A DNA stretch of 64,000 nt, taken from contig NJPS01000012.1 in the NCBI GenBank assembly GCA_002946415.1, forward strand, positions 310,001 through 374,000, read 5' to 3'. Under the pieces are notes generated by a model. That model was not told where the DNA came from. It did not search any database and saw only the letters and a list, made by a program, of their open reading frames with translations. Of the stretch, positions 1-11,446 are shown piece by piece (position 1 is the first letter of the stretch; every line of letters starts with the position of its first letter). The DNA comes from Rutstroemia sp. NJR-2017a BVV2. Lineage: Eukaryota > Ascomycota > Leotiomycetes > Helotiales > Rutstroemiaceae. A program made the translations under genes and the position numbers.

Positions 1-27
1 ACGATGATACCCGAGACTTGTACTCAC

Positions 28-444
28 TTTGGTGGTCATGTAACAAGTCAAACATAACAAGATGGCATTCTCGCACATCTTCTTGGATGAATTAACTCCA
101 TAACCAGCCGATACAACAGCAGTTCCAAGCACGAACGTGATGGGATCAGAATATATCAAGATGACCACTACCGCAATTTCAGTAATCAAATACATGAAAT
201 AATGATTGACAGCACTCACACCAACAGACAAGTGGATATCGAGACCAATCACGCACATTCTGAATGCGACGAGCTGCAGGAAAACCAGGGCGTTAGTTTT
301 ATGCATAGAAATTTTGCCGAAGAACGTACTCAGACAAACTGCTAGAATTCCCATTGAGACCATTGACAAGATAATTGAGAACACTATGCCAGCTCTTGGT
401 TCTTGGGCTGGCGTTTCCACACTTCGACTCCACGTATCTGCCAT
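28..444 (-). CDS. Multi-pass membrane protein, N-terminal exon (cut by window edge)
   Basis: The frame opens at ATG 444 (protein starts MADTWSRSVETP) and stays open to base 1. A GTGAGT donor at 27-22 most likely ends this exon after 139 codons (last residues CYMTTK), so the rest of the gene lies left of the window. The 139 residues contain at least three hydrophobic helices: about 20-40 (GIVFSIILSMVSMGILAVCL), 52-66, and 75-110, followed by another start. The layout resembles fungal seven-helix integral membrane proteins of unknown role. I do not recognise a named family with certainty. No pathway can be assigned from one exon. The start is chosen because it is the first ATG before the hydrophobic region and keeps a short polar N-terminus. 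Confidence 0.6.
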
Positions 445-1915
445 AGTATTTTCGAGTTCGATAGAATTGAACCTTCGAATGAGAGACTATCCAAAAAGTT
501 CCTATGAATTCCACGGATATGTCGACCTGTTATCAGATGCCCACCCATGAAAGGCGGAACTATCGTGCAACAGCTAGACTCAATAAGCATATACGAAAGA
601 CAAAATCATGTCGAGCTACATCGAGCTGCAATCGACATGTTTGGCATCCTGTTGCCCGAGAAAATATGTGGAACCGAGCATTCCTGATGCTCGTATGGCA
701 GCCACGATATGATTTTGACGAGGCGGGAAAGATAAGTTCTCGGGGATGTCGCATAAAGCAAAGCTATTGCGCCACATGTTCCTCACCCCGAAGCCAGGGA
801 TAAGATTTTATGATATATGACAAAAATTACTGGGTAGAGAACTTTCTCCACCGAGTCTAGTCACCTCAGTCTCTTCCAGCTACGAAGTCGAAAGATCATG
901 AGTTGTTATAGAGCCTTGGCTGTTCCTTCCAGGGGTAGTAGAAGTGTGCGAATTGCTTAAGGTTGTAGAGATAGTAATGAAGTGTCCAGGTAAGAAGCCA
1001 AGCACAAAGAAAATAAACATTGTGGTGCGATCGACTGCAGCAAAGCAGAGACATATGACAGAATGTCTGCATGGACAACCTTGTACTCGGAATATAAAGT
1101 TTGTAATATGCAGCCGCAACACACCATGCTGCTGTCATTTTGGCTAGGAGCATGAAGCAGATAAGGCGCTTTTATTGCTTCCCAGTATGCCGTGCCGAGA
1201 CTATCCGAAGCGCTTTGACCTCGAATAAGGTTAAGACGTATTGCTTCTCCTTGAATATCTAGTAACGCCATCGTGGAAAACGGGCAGTTCTGATGGCAGC
1301 GATACGGCTTTGACACGGGCCGAATCTCTCTTACTCAGTTCTCCTGTCTTCGTCACGCACCATAACGTTCTAGTAAGCAAAACCCTGCATCTCGCCGACC
1401 AGGAAGACAAGACTACAGTGATATCTCTGAAAGCGAATGGATCGAGATGATATATTATAGCTTATGAAATCTAGATTCTCCTTCGCCGATGTCTATCAGG
1501 CAAGAATTGCTTATTCAGTAGTAGCAAAAAGTAGGCCTGATAGTTCAGTCTACGAATGTGAGAAGGTACTGTTTTAAACTCGATAGAATAAGCTACATTA
1601 TCGATCTATCGAATTCTATTAGAACTAAGATCTTTCCTTGCGGCAAATACGCGCCTAGAACCCTCGAAATTAGCGCTAGTATTGCGGGTATGATATTGCT
1701 TTTATTTATATTTCGCTGATGTTACACATCGACGTGACATCGTAGGTGGGTGCTGTTGTTGGTTCGTTACTTTCACCTAGATATCACGTACAGCCAGACT
1801 ACCATGGCTGAAATTGTGCCATATATCTTTTCCTTCCTTCTTTGGACCACAGGCCAATGATACAGCACTGTGAATTTGAAGCATCATGAACTATAACTGT
1901 ACACCCTGAGTCTAT
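445..1915. other. Intergenic, no supported gene
   Basis: Only short overlapping open frames occur here. On the minus strand around 880-1316 three frames are each open for 80-119 codons and partly hydrophobic. None shows a family motif, splice-compatible partners or a clear start, so they may be the decayed remains of a membrane-protein gene or chance. From 1450 to 1915 I see nothing. Confidence 0.5.
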
Positions 1916-3953
1916 TCAGCAGATCTTAAGCTGCATCAACGTTGAATTCTTTTCCCAGAATTCGGGCATAATTCTAGTTGCCAAGCCCACCCTTCGCACC
2001 GTTCCTGGTGTACCTTGCGCAGCATCCAACACTGGTTGAAGTGCGAGTGCGAAAGTCCATATGTCCATGTCCTCGCTTTTTTTCTCATTCAAACAACACA
2101 GCAAGAAGACGATGTTCGGTTTGCCAGCTGGAGCGCAGTCAGTGATAAGTGGAATGTCATAATGGATGTGTCCTATGTCCTGTCGGGTGATAGGTAATCG
2201 TAGTTTCCTATGCGGCCCACTGACAGCACCATTCTCCGCTTCTGCGAGTGAAAATACCGTAGCCGCTTTTCCCTCGATGTGAAGGATTCCTTGCTTGAGC
2301 ATGCCATAAGGATCCGAGCCAAGAGGATCGATGTGGATATTCAGAATTTTCGGAATGAATTCGGGGTCGGGATCTGGATTATAGTTGTACCAACTTCCCA
2401 ATGGCCAGGATACTTTGCAATTGGTCGATGCTCATGACCAGCTAGGCGCTGTTTTATGGAGTGGCTTTGTATATGTTTGAAGGCCATCGTCAGTAGGCCG
2501 GTCGCACTGCCAGAGCAAACATTCCTGAAAATATGATTTCCACAGGCCTGCGAAATACTCGTCTGATGTTCTCTCTGCTATTGTTCGAGCAATGCCAGAG
2601 ATGGCAGGTAATTTGTCGCTGTCTTTCGTCAATCTTCGGCTGGTATATTTGACTACAAGCCCCATCCATGATACTGCAGTTTTCGTACGCGGATCTGTAG
2701 GCGAATTGGTTGATCGATTGACTCCAGGCATGGGAAGGAAGATCGATTGCTCTGCGTCAAAATGTCGATTGTCCCCATTGAAGCTTAAATTGTCATCCCA
2801 TGGGAACTCTAGAGACGCATGCAAGCTCTGACACTCCCACCTAATTGTATCTTTACAATAATTCACGACCCTAGGAGAGAGCTCTCGCTCTTGCAGAGTC
2901 CATCCACGGGTCTGCAAGGGATCATTGCTTATACCGGTTGGCGAAGGATTCCGGGTCCAAACGCGGAATTTATAGTTTGTCGTAGCTGGTGCGAAATCGG
3001 CTTCCACAGGGATGCAATCCACGTCCAACGGACTAACCGACCTTTCCGAGTCTCAAATAGCACAACCTCTATTCCCATCTGCAGAACTCGACGCTGCAAT
3101 TGTAAGATAAGCGTTCGAATAGACAGACGCCATCTGACTTGCTTCTTTCTCCCAATCAGCACCGTCATCTTGGATAATACAAAGACTGTCGATCCACACA
3201 TGCTGGATTCCAAGACGCCGGGCAACTCCGATGAAGTCTCGGAAGGTACGGGACAGGTCGGCTTCTTGAATGGAGACCTTGTGTTTTTCAAGAGTAGCGG
3301 TAACGGTTCTTGCTGTGTCCGGCATTGTCAAACCCCAGCAGTGGCTCAGCGCCAAATACCGGCGATCATCGATATGGACGTCTGCGGTGCTAATGAGGGA
3401 TAACTTCACATTATCGGCAGTTCCTACATCGAGTAGACGTGTAAGCATGAAACCAGTGCCATGCGCACAGTTAGTATGCGTATTGAAGCATACATCTGCC
3501 CAGCGACGAATCAGACCCGCCTCATATTGGAGGAGATCCTCAGACTGAGTATACGTGCTTTGGGAAGTACAATATTCAACCATTGCATGTTAGCTGACAT
3601 AATGCAAATCCAGAAAGATATTGGTACTTACGCCAGTCGTCCGGAATCCATCCTCCCCTAAACACCCCTGCCTCCACGCCTTCAAAACTTACCATTTGTT
3701 GATTGAACTTTGTGCTGTATAATACGGCCGGAACGTCTTCCTTCTATGAAGCCTTTTGATTAAATGGTTTACGCGCATATGGTCCTGTATACACACTCAT
3801 CGCCTGGATCAAGAACTTGCACATCGGGCACTCCGAAAGGGCAGAGGCCTGAAGAGCATTGTAGCTGGGCTGATGATCATGATGGCATTGTTCCTTGCGT
3901 CCAGAACTAAACAGGTTCATGGGGATTGTAGAGCAATATGAGCACATAGACAT
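1916..3953 (-). pseudogene. HET-domain (heterokaryon incompatibility) gene with two in-frame stops
   Basis: A minus-strand HET gene. The first exon (from ATG 3953) carries the usual cysteine-rich start (CSYC, then SECPMCKFL). After one or two introns between about 3770 and 3560, the HET core is plain: YLALSHCWG, then VWIDSLCIIQDD, WEKEASQMASVYSNAYLTIAAS. HET domains trigger cell death when incompatible hyphae fuse. The frame is broken twice without any shift. A TGA at 3055-3053 follows RGCAI, where HET proteins continue. A second TGA at 2434-2432 replaces the second Trp of the conserved APSWSWAS motif. The reading frame then continues for another 160 codons to the stop at 1916. Both stops fit single C:G to T:A transitions. 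Three open segments in one phase over about 1.67 kb argue for recent inactivation. A stop read through or removed by an intron is less likely. Exon 1/2 boundaries are not fixed. Confidence 0.8.
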
Positions 3954-4412
3954 AGCTGTTATGGGTTGCTGGAGAGTGATAGACGAGGAAGCTGGAAACT
4001 TGAAGTTCAGCTGCCCTATACGTTGATGAGCACGCGGTGGTGGCTGAGACCTGGGATCGATTGTGATTGGCTAAAAAGCGAAAACTCAACACAATGCTCG
4101 GGCTGCTGAGGTTACTTAGGCGAGTCGAATGCATGAGCAGAGCGTGAACAGCAGGTGATTGGCACCCGAGCAAGAACAGCAATATTTCTAGACTTATAGT
4201 ATATAGAGTCCAAAAGTGGGGAAATTAATTCATGATATTGCTTGAGACTTAAGAGGTCGCTATGTTCCTAGACAATCGTCTTTGCAAAAAAAGAAAGAAT
4301 ACTCCGAGGTCTGCGTGGAAATAATGAGGTCGCACATGCCATAGTTCCCCTCGTACGGTCTAGGCAGCGCAAACGGTTAACCATACGAGTCCCCTAGTAC
4401 TACCAAAAGACA

Positions 4413-4485
4413 ATCCGCGGATAATCCGTGACGGAGCGGATATTTAATCTACAGCTAATCCGCGGATATCCATCAATCCGCGGGT
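4413..4485. repeat. Cluster of ATCCGCGGAT palindromes
   Basis: Perfect palindrome ATCCGCGGAT at 4413-4422 and again at 4458-4467. A one-base variant ATCCGCGGGT lies at 4476-4485, and further AATCC half-sites (AATCCGT) lie between and after. Dense inverted motifs like this are common near ends of fungal DNA transposons, but no terminal inverted repeats or transposase were found here, so the nature is open. Confidence 0.5.
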
Positions 4486-4653
4486 AATCCGTAAAAGTTC
4501 ATTCTCTGAGGTCCGGACGACGAAGCTTCAATATGAGTTCAAATCAACAATAAGATTATAAGCCACAGAACTAACTACAGAAGACACAGCGGTTTCTTAG
4601 CGAATAACCCCAAGCGCCGTCACGCCCACACTGGAGACATATAGGTTCGATTC

Positions 4654-5100
4654 ATGACCGGAATGACCAAATCGTCACAATCATCAGATCTGAATCCAAA
4701 CTCAGTATCGGCAGTACATGGAGAGTATTTTCTTCTCCAATCAAACGCCATTCTCCGCAAGACAGTAAGCACTTCCTATGGTCTCTGCAGCGTCTGGTAC
4801 CTCCAAGCGGCCTACATCTATAATAGGTCTAACTTACAGGATGGGCACGAACCTAGAAACCACAATGACAGTGGGCCTCGAACGACAGAAACCAACAGCG
4901 AGCACAAATCTGCGTATGATATAGTATACAGCCAGGCCACGAACATCGTACTTCACCACCTGAACCTAAATCACAGAAGATCTCGCAATAAGTACACTGG
5001 TACATGCTGGTTCACTTGCGCTTTTCAAGATCCCGTTGCACTTGCAACTATCATCACGAAAAGCCGTTTCCAAGGATACGGCCCTCTTCCTCATAGGTAA
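4654..5100 (+). CDS. Small hypothetical ORF, doubtful
   Basis: ATG-started ORF of 148 codons, polar, rich in Ser/Asn, with no signal peptide, membrane segment or family motif that I recognise. It stands alone in an otherwise gene-free stretch. It may be a chance ORF. It is kept only because it is the longest ATG-started frame between the HET pseudogene and the next gene. Confidence 0.15.
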   Translation: MTGMTKSSQSSDLNPNSVSAVHGEYFLLQSNAILRKTVSTSYGLCSVWYLQAAYIYNRSNLQDGHEPRNHNDSGPRTTETNSEHKSAYDIVYSQATNIVLHHLNLNHRRSRNKYTGTCWFTCAFQDPVALATIITKSRFQGYGPLPHR

Positions 5101-5426
5101 AAGTACCTGTCGCAAGAATACTTATAACAAAAGCGCAGAAGTATAAATCGAACGTATTATATTCATTACACAGTCTCGCTAGTCTATTATTATTAACATC
5201 TGAAGCCTCATGCCAAGTTAGCTGCGATATCTGATCAGCAGTCGCTCATCCCACGTAACCAACATGCGCTGCTCCTAAACGCCGTGAATGCATGCCAATA
5301 TTTCCGCATATATACAAACATAGTCTCGTAAAAGCTCGTCAGAGTTGAAGAACCAAAATTCCTAATCATATGACAGCGGTCTAGCGCAGATCATCTATCA
5401 TTATTACAGCGAGTAGCATTCTCGCC

Positions 5427-6381
5427 CTAGAAGTTGCGTGCCACAGCCGGCTCATTATATCTCGAGTGCCCGTTCGACGAGCCGCCTTGACTAGCATAAG
5501 CTCTTTGTTCGTCGCCGACTCCTTGGTATCCCCGTTGGCGACTTTCGGCCTCCATAGCCATGGCAACCTCGACTTCTGGATCTCCGCCCTTGTGGTGTCT
5601 GGTGCGGACCGCGGGGATGAAATCAATGGCGAAACTCCATACGTAGAAAGTGTAGATGAGCGCGACGATCCACTCCAAGATAGCAGCTGTGTTCCAAATC
5701 TTTTTCCTGTTACACACGCCGAAAGCAATGGCCAATCCGAGCTCCACGAAAATGAAGGCGAGTTTGATCCAGAAGGAAATGCGAAGGACGCGGTGTTCGC
5801 GGTAATGTATTCCAAGACGTTGGTATTCCCAGCAGATGAAGATGGCAGAGACAATGTAGCCACCGCTAAAAAATTGTTAGTGAATGAAATACCTGTACAT
5901 TTTAGAAGTAGACATACATAAAGAGAGCCAGACAGATATCATGAGCCTTATGATGCTTCACGTCATTAAGGCAAGTCAGACAAATTAAGCCAACTGCGCC
6001 AACAATCGAAGCGATGATAGCAATTCCGGACAAAATCTTCTGAAACGTCGATGTGTTTCCATGCAATCTCCCTCGGTGTCGTAGCCAACGCTCTGAAATG
6101 AAAACTACATCGAAGGTGACAACGCTTACACTGCCCATAGCAATGAAGAGTGGCTGTAGTCGATGCGCTCCGATGTCTGAGATGTATCTGCAAGAAGTTG
6201 TCAGGCAAATTTCGGAGTGTGTGGAAGATTTAAAAACTTACGCAATGGTTTGCCCGCCATCCATAGGTGTAATGATGGGTGCACCGTCGTGAACAGCCCA
6301 AGTCAACAGCATGGCTAGAAGCATAGCAAGCCATACACAGCCGGAAAAGACCGGTATCATCCAATATGATATTCCAAACAT
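5427..6381 (-). CDS. Frag1/DRAM/Sfk1 family membrane protein
   Basis: Three exons, 6242-6381, 5918-6187 and 5427-5865, join in phase with GTAAGT...CAG and GTATGT...TAG introns to give 282 residues. The protein begins MFGISYWMIPVFSG and has six hydrophobic helices with short loops. The loop RWLRHRGRL and the stretch AAILEWIVALIYTFYVWSF near the end are typical of the Frag1/DRAM/Sfk1 family. Family members sit in the plasma, Golgi or lysosomal/vacuolar membrane. Yeast Sfk1 affects PI4-kinase function and lipid asymmetry, and DRAM affects autophagy. Which role applies here is not visible. The C-terminal tail of about 55 residues is polar and cytosolic-looking (GGDPEVEVAMAMEAES). Start chosen as the only ATG before helix 1 that matches the family start. 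The gene stands alone, with no operon-like context. Confidence 0.85.
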
Positions 6382-7520
6382 TTTGGCGGTTGTGTCGAAC
6401 GCAGAATGGAATTGGCTTCTTCTCCAGGTGCAAGTTGTGGTGATAAAAGGGACTATGCGCTGTAGTGTTTGTTTTTGTTTGCGTTGGATCTACTTCCAAC
6501 ACAATTCGAAGCACGGCGCCAAAGGTTACGGGAAGGGCGGAGGAGCGGACGAGGGGGGTGAGAGGAGGATGGGGAGATGGGTGAATGGCTCGAAGAATTG
6601 AAAGGCAGAGAGGTTTTGAAGAATAGAAGAAGAGCACCGTCCTACCGTTTGTATTTACACCAGACGACGGACGACGTACTTTTCCTAGTTCCAGGGACCG
6701 ACGAAATCGCAATTTTCGATACACGCTAGACGTCATCATCTCTCACCTACTTCGTAAGTAGGAGCCGATCCACCCGGACCCAGTGAGCCAACCCCAACTT
6801 GTTCTTGGCTAATGAAAGCAACCCTTACCCTGTTGGCGCTTCGGCCGATGTGCGACTGCAAAAATTGGAATAATGATGTGCATTGTCGTTTGCGAATGTC
6901 ATAATAAGTATTGCGCGCGAGCATTTTAGGGATATTTTGACAACGTAGAGAGAGACGTTGATAGAATGCTGTCTTACAACGGGAGCGGAACAGAGACTCT
7001 CAATTCCGTTTCGTAAGTGGTTGCCAGTCGGTGCCAAGTTCGAGTCTAGAAAGTATGACGCCAGAATGAGGGAGGGTGTGGCGTCTTGCGGCACGGTGTG
7101 TGTGGCTTTTTATTCATTTCCAATCACGCGAGCTCTGCTCCGTAACCCGAAAATTTCACATAACTCCGAGTCTGGATCCGCCTGTGCGTGCAGATACAAC
7201 TTCATACAAGAGATGGCTGATCGACAACCCACTACCTAATAGTCCCTTAATCTCGCGGCAACGGGACGGGACTTCACTTGATCTGGAGATGCGCACACAT
7301 AACAAACAAACAAAGGCCTCGTAGGATGAAGAAACATTCATGAGGTTGCGCAAACTTGCTTACGAATAACACCTAATCAATACCTAGTGACCCAATGATC
7401 CGACTAATATAGATCCCTTCCTACTTCTGACCACACGTTTCATCATCCCACCATGGGGCGGTAATCCCCCAATTCCCTTGCTTCGGGCCTTCCCTTGGTA
7501 GACTCACACCACAATATCCC
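6382..7520. other. Intergenic, nothing recognised
   Basis: About 1.1 kb between the 5' end of the Frag1-type gene and the 3' end of the nitronate monooxygenase gene. Only short, overlapping ORFs without motifs are present. A promoter for the minus-strand Frag1-type gene must lie near 6400-6900, but no specific element was identified. Confidence 0.5.
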
Positions 7521-8746
7521 TTACAGTTTTGCAATCATCTTCTGTCCCTTCTCAATCCATGCTACGGCATCACCAACCAGTTCGTCAACAACAGCCTTCG
7601 CAGACTTCTTCTCATTAACTACCGCAGCTGCCTTGCCCATCAAGAATGGACGTGCGTTGTCCATAGTCTCATCGTCAATGTCGTCTCCGAGAGTCTCGAA
7701 ATCATGCTCAACTGGAATAACACCCTTTGACGTTAATTCCTTGATTTCAGCGGCGCGGTTTTGTTCCCAGTTCTCGATATAAGCATTGGTTCGTACCCTC
7801 AATGGCCGACCAGTGAAGATGATGGTTCGGACGTTGTCGTCGTGTCCAGCAGTGCGCACGGCTTCTTGATGAGCCTTTGGTGCGCCAGCCTCATCGGTCA
7901 AGATGAATCTGGTACCAACCCACACAGCGCTAGCACCCAGCATTAATGCTGCTGCAACTGTCTGTCCATTGTAGATTCCTCCCGCTGCGACAACTTGCAC
8001 GGGCTTTCCGGTCATTGGGCTAGTCTTTCCCTTGCAGAGCTCAACCACGGCGGGAATCAAGACAGTTGTGGGAACATCTCCAGTGTGTCCACCTCCCTCA
8101 CCACCTTGTGCGCAGATGATATCGACACCGAGGTCAAGGCATTTCTTGACATGCTTTGGGTGACCGATCATGTTCATGTAAAGGATACCGGCTTTGTGGA
8201 GTCGTTCGACGACATGTTTGGGTGGAACACCGACGGCAGAAACGAAAAGTTTGGCGCCGCTGTCGATGATGATGCTTACTAGCTCGTCGAGTTTTCCCTT
8301 TGTGTAATCATAACTATGATTGTTAGCAGCTGTTCACTAATCAGAAGACACGTCGGGGTTGTCCGGTCATAGATGATATGATCAGAATTGCAATTAGCGC
8401 TTACTTTGTCTTTCTCGCAGATCCTCCAACTTGTGGCAGTAAGAGGTCTACACCGAATGGTGCGTTCTTATCTTCGAGGAATGACTTGAGTTCGGCGATT
8501 TGCTCTCTAAGCATATCCGGAGTGTACCCAACACCACCGATAACACCAAGCCCACCGGCATTTGTGACTGCTGCAGCAAGTTTAGGCCCTGCAGCAACAT
8601 TCATTCCTGCGAGGAGAACAGGATGGTTGATTTTGAGGAGGTCAGTGACCGTTGTGCGAATTTGCTCTGCAGAGAAACAAGCAGTCAGTATGTCAACACG
8701 GCAAACCATCATCACATGTGAGTGGTTACTTACGTTTGGAAGCCAT
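7521..8746 (-). CDS. Nitronate monooxygenase (2-nitropropane dioxygenase family)
   Basis: FMN-dependent oxidation of alkyl nitronates to carbonyl compound and nitrite, detoxifying nitroalkanes such as propionate-3-nitronate. Exons 8734-8746 (only 13 nt: ATG GCT TCC AAA C), 8405-8666 and 7521-8313 join in phase to 355 residues. The TIM-barrel motifs are in order: NHPVLLAGMNVAAGPKLAAA near the start, GGLGVIGGVGY, DLLLPQVGGSARKTNYDYTK, KLFVSAVGVPP, MNMIGHPKHV, the phosphate/FMN-binding CAQGGEGGGHTGDVPT, AAGGIYNGQTVAAALMLGA and VWVGTRF. Length is normal for the fungal cytosolic class. It is transcribed divergently from the folate gene across about 640 bp. The tiny first exon is supported by the GTAAGT donor and CTCTGCAG acceptor and by the phase. 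Confidence 0.93.
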
Positions 8747-9382
8747 TGTTTGTATTATTGGGGTATTGAAGAGGGCTAATCAGGTAGAACGATGTTCGTA
8801 TAGATAGATGAATACAGCTTGTAGAATATGAAAGATAGATATGAAGCGGAGAATGAAATATGAAGGGGAGGAGGACAGACGGGTTATTTGAGGAATTTTG
8901 AGGAGTTCCTTCAGTTCGGTATTTTCTGGGGTAAGATACCTCGGTCCTACGAAAGTGGCTTAGTTTCAAATGTTGGCGTCAAACTGGGTTGCATGACCGT
9001 CGGCACCACGTGCAAAAGCAATTATTGTTTCACTTCGCTGCGCCTTTACTTCATCCAAGCATATGAGTGTGGTGTTTGTTTGTGTTTCTTGCGGTCAATG
9101 AGCTGCTTGTTATTCATCCAATAACTTCGTGAGTATGGATTCAATGTTGGTCGACTCCAGAAATCGCTCGGAAAATTGTAAGATTACTGGCTCCCGCCGG
9201 CAGTCATTCACATATGCAGAGCACAACAAAGAAGCCAATCAGGGGCGTCAGAATCAAACCCTCACTAGTTCCCCTACGGCGACCGACTTGACGTGGTTGA
9301 CGAAAGAACCTCCAAAATTAATTTTGAGGATATCAGTATGACGATTTTGCAGATCGCTACTGCATAGCAAGCCTCTTCTCAC
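8747..9382. promoter_or_regulatory. Shared divergent promoter region (NMO / folate gene)
   Basis: A 636-bp gap between two divergent start codons must hold both promoters. No consensus element was identified with confidence. An ORF at 9129-9341 carries no domain and is treated as chance. Confidence 0.45.
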
Positions 9383-11195
9383 ATGAGGCTCCCTCTACAT
9401 ATAGTCGTCGGGAGACGAAATGTCCGCCCATTCCAAACCTCACATTCGGGTAATGTCCTTTTCAATGCGGCTTCTAGAGCCATGATTGGAAATCCCATAT
9501 CTCGCATGTCACGACACTACAGCTCTGATAATTCGAGCGCCCAATCACCTCCTCCTTGGACTCAGCACCGACTTAATGCTACACGACTTGGGAAGACCGA
9601 TGATGAGCAACTCCCCAAATCTTCAAGCAAAGTGCGCCGAGCATACATTGCTCTCGGTAGCAACCTGGGTGACCGCGTTGGGATGATTGAGACGGCGTGC
9701 AAAAAGATGTCCGAGAGGGGGATCTACGTCAGGAGGACCAGTGGTCTATGGGAGACGGAGCCTATGTACGTCCTTGAACAAGAAAATTTTATCAATGGAG
9801 CTTGTGAGGTAAGTCGTACTTTGCGATGTGTGTGGTTCTTTAGCGCTCTTGCTATTTGACATATGCATATTGAGTTTACTTACGTACCGTGGCTCTTAGT
9901 GCCCGCTTCTGCTCTCGTTTCATACAATGTTTTATGAATCTAGCTGATTATCATCCAGGTAGAAACGTCTCTGCCGCCTCTTGCGCTACTCGATGAGCTT
10001 CAGGCCATCGAGAATGACATGGGCCGCAAGAAGATTATCGACAAAGGACCTCGAAATATTGATCTTGATGTCCTCCTTTATGAGGCCGAAGTGGTTAATC
10101 ACCAAAGGCTGCAAATACCCCATGCCGGTATGCTTGAACGGGAATTCGTGCTTAGGCCATTAGCTGAGTACCTTCCCCTGAACCGCTTCATGGGAAAACC
10201 CTGAGCTCACTAACATCCGGATTAGACTTATCCCTAGTCAGCCACTGACACCCAAAGCTCCATGGAAACTCACCCAGGACTATCTCAATGAGCTTCCGCC
10301 ATCTCCTAGTCCCTTGTCTACGATTACTCCTCTTGGTCCCACGAACACATCGCTGCATGCCTTGAAGGCCAATCGACAGACACAAGTAATGGCCATCCTC
10401 AATATCACCCCTGACTCCTTTTCTGATGGAGGAGTTCATTATCATGATGACCTGTCTGGAATCATCTCAGGCTTCATTAGCAATGGTGCATCAATCATAG
10501 ACGTTGGGGGACAGTCCAGTGCCCCAGGCACTCCCGATGTTTCCGCCGAAGTTGAAATTAAGCGTGTTCTACCAGTCATTGAACAAATCCGCAGTCTACC
10601 AGCCGGCAAGAATATCACTATAAGCATTGATACTTATCGATCCTCTGTCGCCGAAGCGGCTGTGAACGCAGGCGCAGACATCATCAACGATGTATCTGCA
10701 GGCCAACTCGATCCAGAAATGCTCTCAACCATGGCTCGGCTCGGCAAGACCGTCTGTCTGATGCATATGAGGGGCACTCCCGCGACAATGACTAAACTCA
10801 CCAACTATGAGCCCGAGGGACTCATTCCAACTATTGCCAAGGAACTCTTAGAACGAGTGTCTCAAGCCGAAGCAGCCGGGATCCGCCGATGGCGTATAAT
10901 CCTCGATCCAGGAATAGGGTTTGCGAAAACAGCAGCTCAAAACCTGGAGATACTTCGTCGCATGGACGAGTTAAGAGAATGGCCTGGTTTACAAGGTCTA
11001 CCATGGCTTTTAGGGTCAAGCCGCAAGGGCTTCATAGGTAAAATAACAGGAGCTGCGAAACCAGCGGAGAGAGCTTGGGGAACTGCTGCTACGGTTGCGG
11101 CGGCAGTTCAAGGCGGTGCCGATATTGTGAGGGTTCATGATGTGAAAGAAATGGCACAAGTCGCCAAAATGTCGGATGCGATCTGGCGATATTAA
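9383..11195 (+). CDS. FOL1: Folate biosynthesis protein: HPPK-dihydropteroate synthase
   Basis: Two consecutive steps of folate synthesis: pyrophosphorylation of 6-hydroxymethyl-dihydropterin and its condensation with p-aminobenzoate. Exons 9383-9808, 9959-10167 and 10226-11195 join in phase to 534 residues. Residues 1-48 are Arg/Ser-rich without acids and look like a mitochondrial presequence, as expected for this mitochondrial enzyme. HPPK spans about 86-225 (YIALGSNLGDR; GPRNIDLDVLLYE). DHPS spans about 265-534 (MAILNITPDSFSDGG; IDVGGQSSAPGT; SIDTYRSS; IINDVS; LMHMRGTP; LDPGIGFAKT; GSSRKGFIG; DIVRVHDV). The loops that bind pterin and the sulfonamide/PABA site look intact. Yeast Fol1 also has N-terminal dihydroneopterin aldolase repeats. 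None is found here or in the 600 bp upstream, so aldolase must be supplied elsewhere or lies in an unseen upstream exon. Confidence 0.93.
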
Positions 11196-11446
11196 ATGCA
11201 AAGATCAAACAGTTAACTCCTGCGACCGCAATTCTGTGTATACATATTGAGTAACTTTTTGTGATTCGGACGGCCCCTCATGAAAACCTCTAACAGACTG
11301 AAGCGTTACACAGCCAGACACGAACTCCTCAAATCACCATTCTTTGAAATATCTCCTGCAGCTAAAACTGACACTCAGCCCTACCCAAATCTACCTCATC
11401 CAAAACAATCATAAATCTTTCCAGTATTTCGAATACTTCATCCATA

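Larger units (their letters stand above)
3954..5426. other. Intergenic with palindrome cluster and one small ORF
   Basis: Lies between the convergent/co-oriented HET pseudogene and the Frag1-type gene. It contains the CCGCGG palindrome cluster at 4413-4485 and an ATG-started plus-strand ORF at 4654-5100 (148 codons) with no recognisable motif. Both are listed separately. The remainder shows no feature. Confidence 0.4.

Noticed and set aside
880..1316. Overlapping hydrophobic minus-strand ORFs that might be a second membrane gene
   Set aside because: Three frames, no common phase, no clear splice sites or ATG, no family motif.
1..4200. RIP as the cause of the HET stops
   Set aside because: Transitions fit, but the dinucleotide context is not CpA at either stop, and the region does not look strongly AT-shifted by eye. 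Left as an open test rather than a claim.
7076..7324. Overlapping short ORFs in the gap before the nitronate monooxygenase gene
   Set aside because: No motifs, no phase-compatible exons, and opposite-strand ORFs of similar length in the same place.
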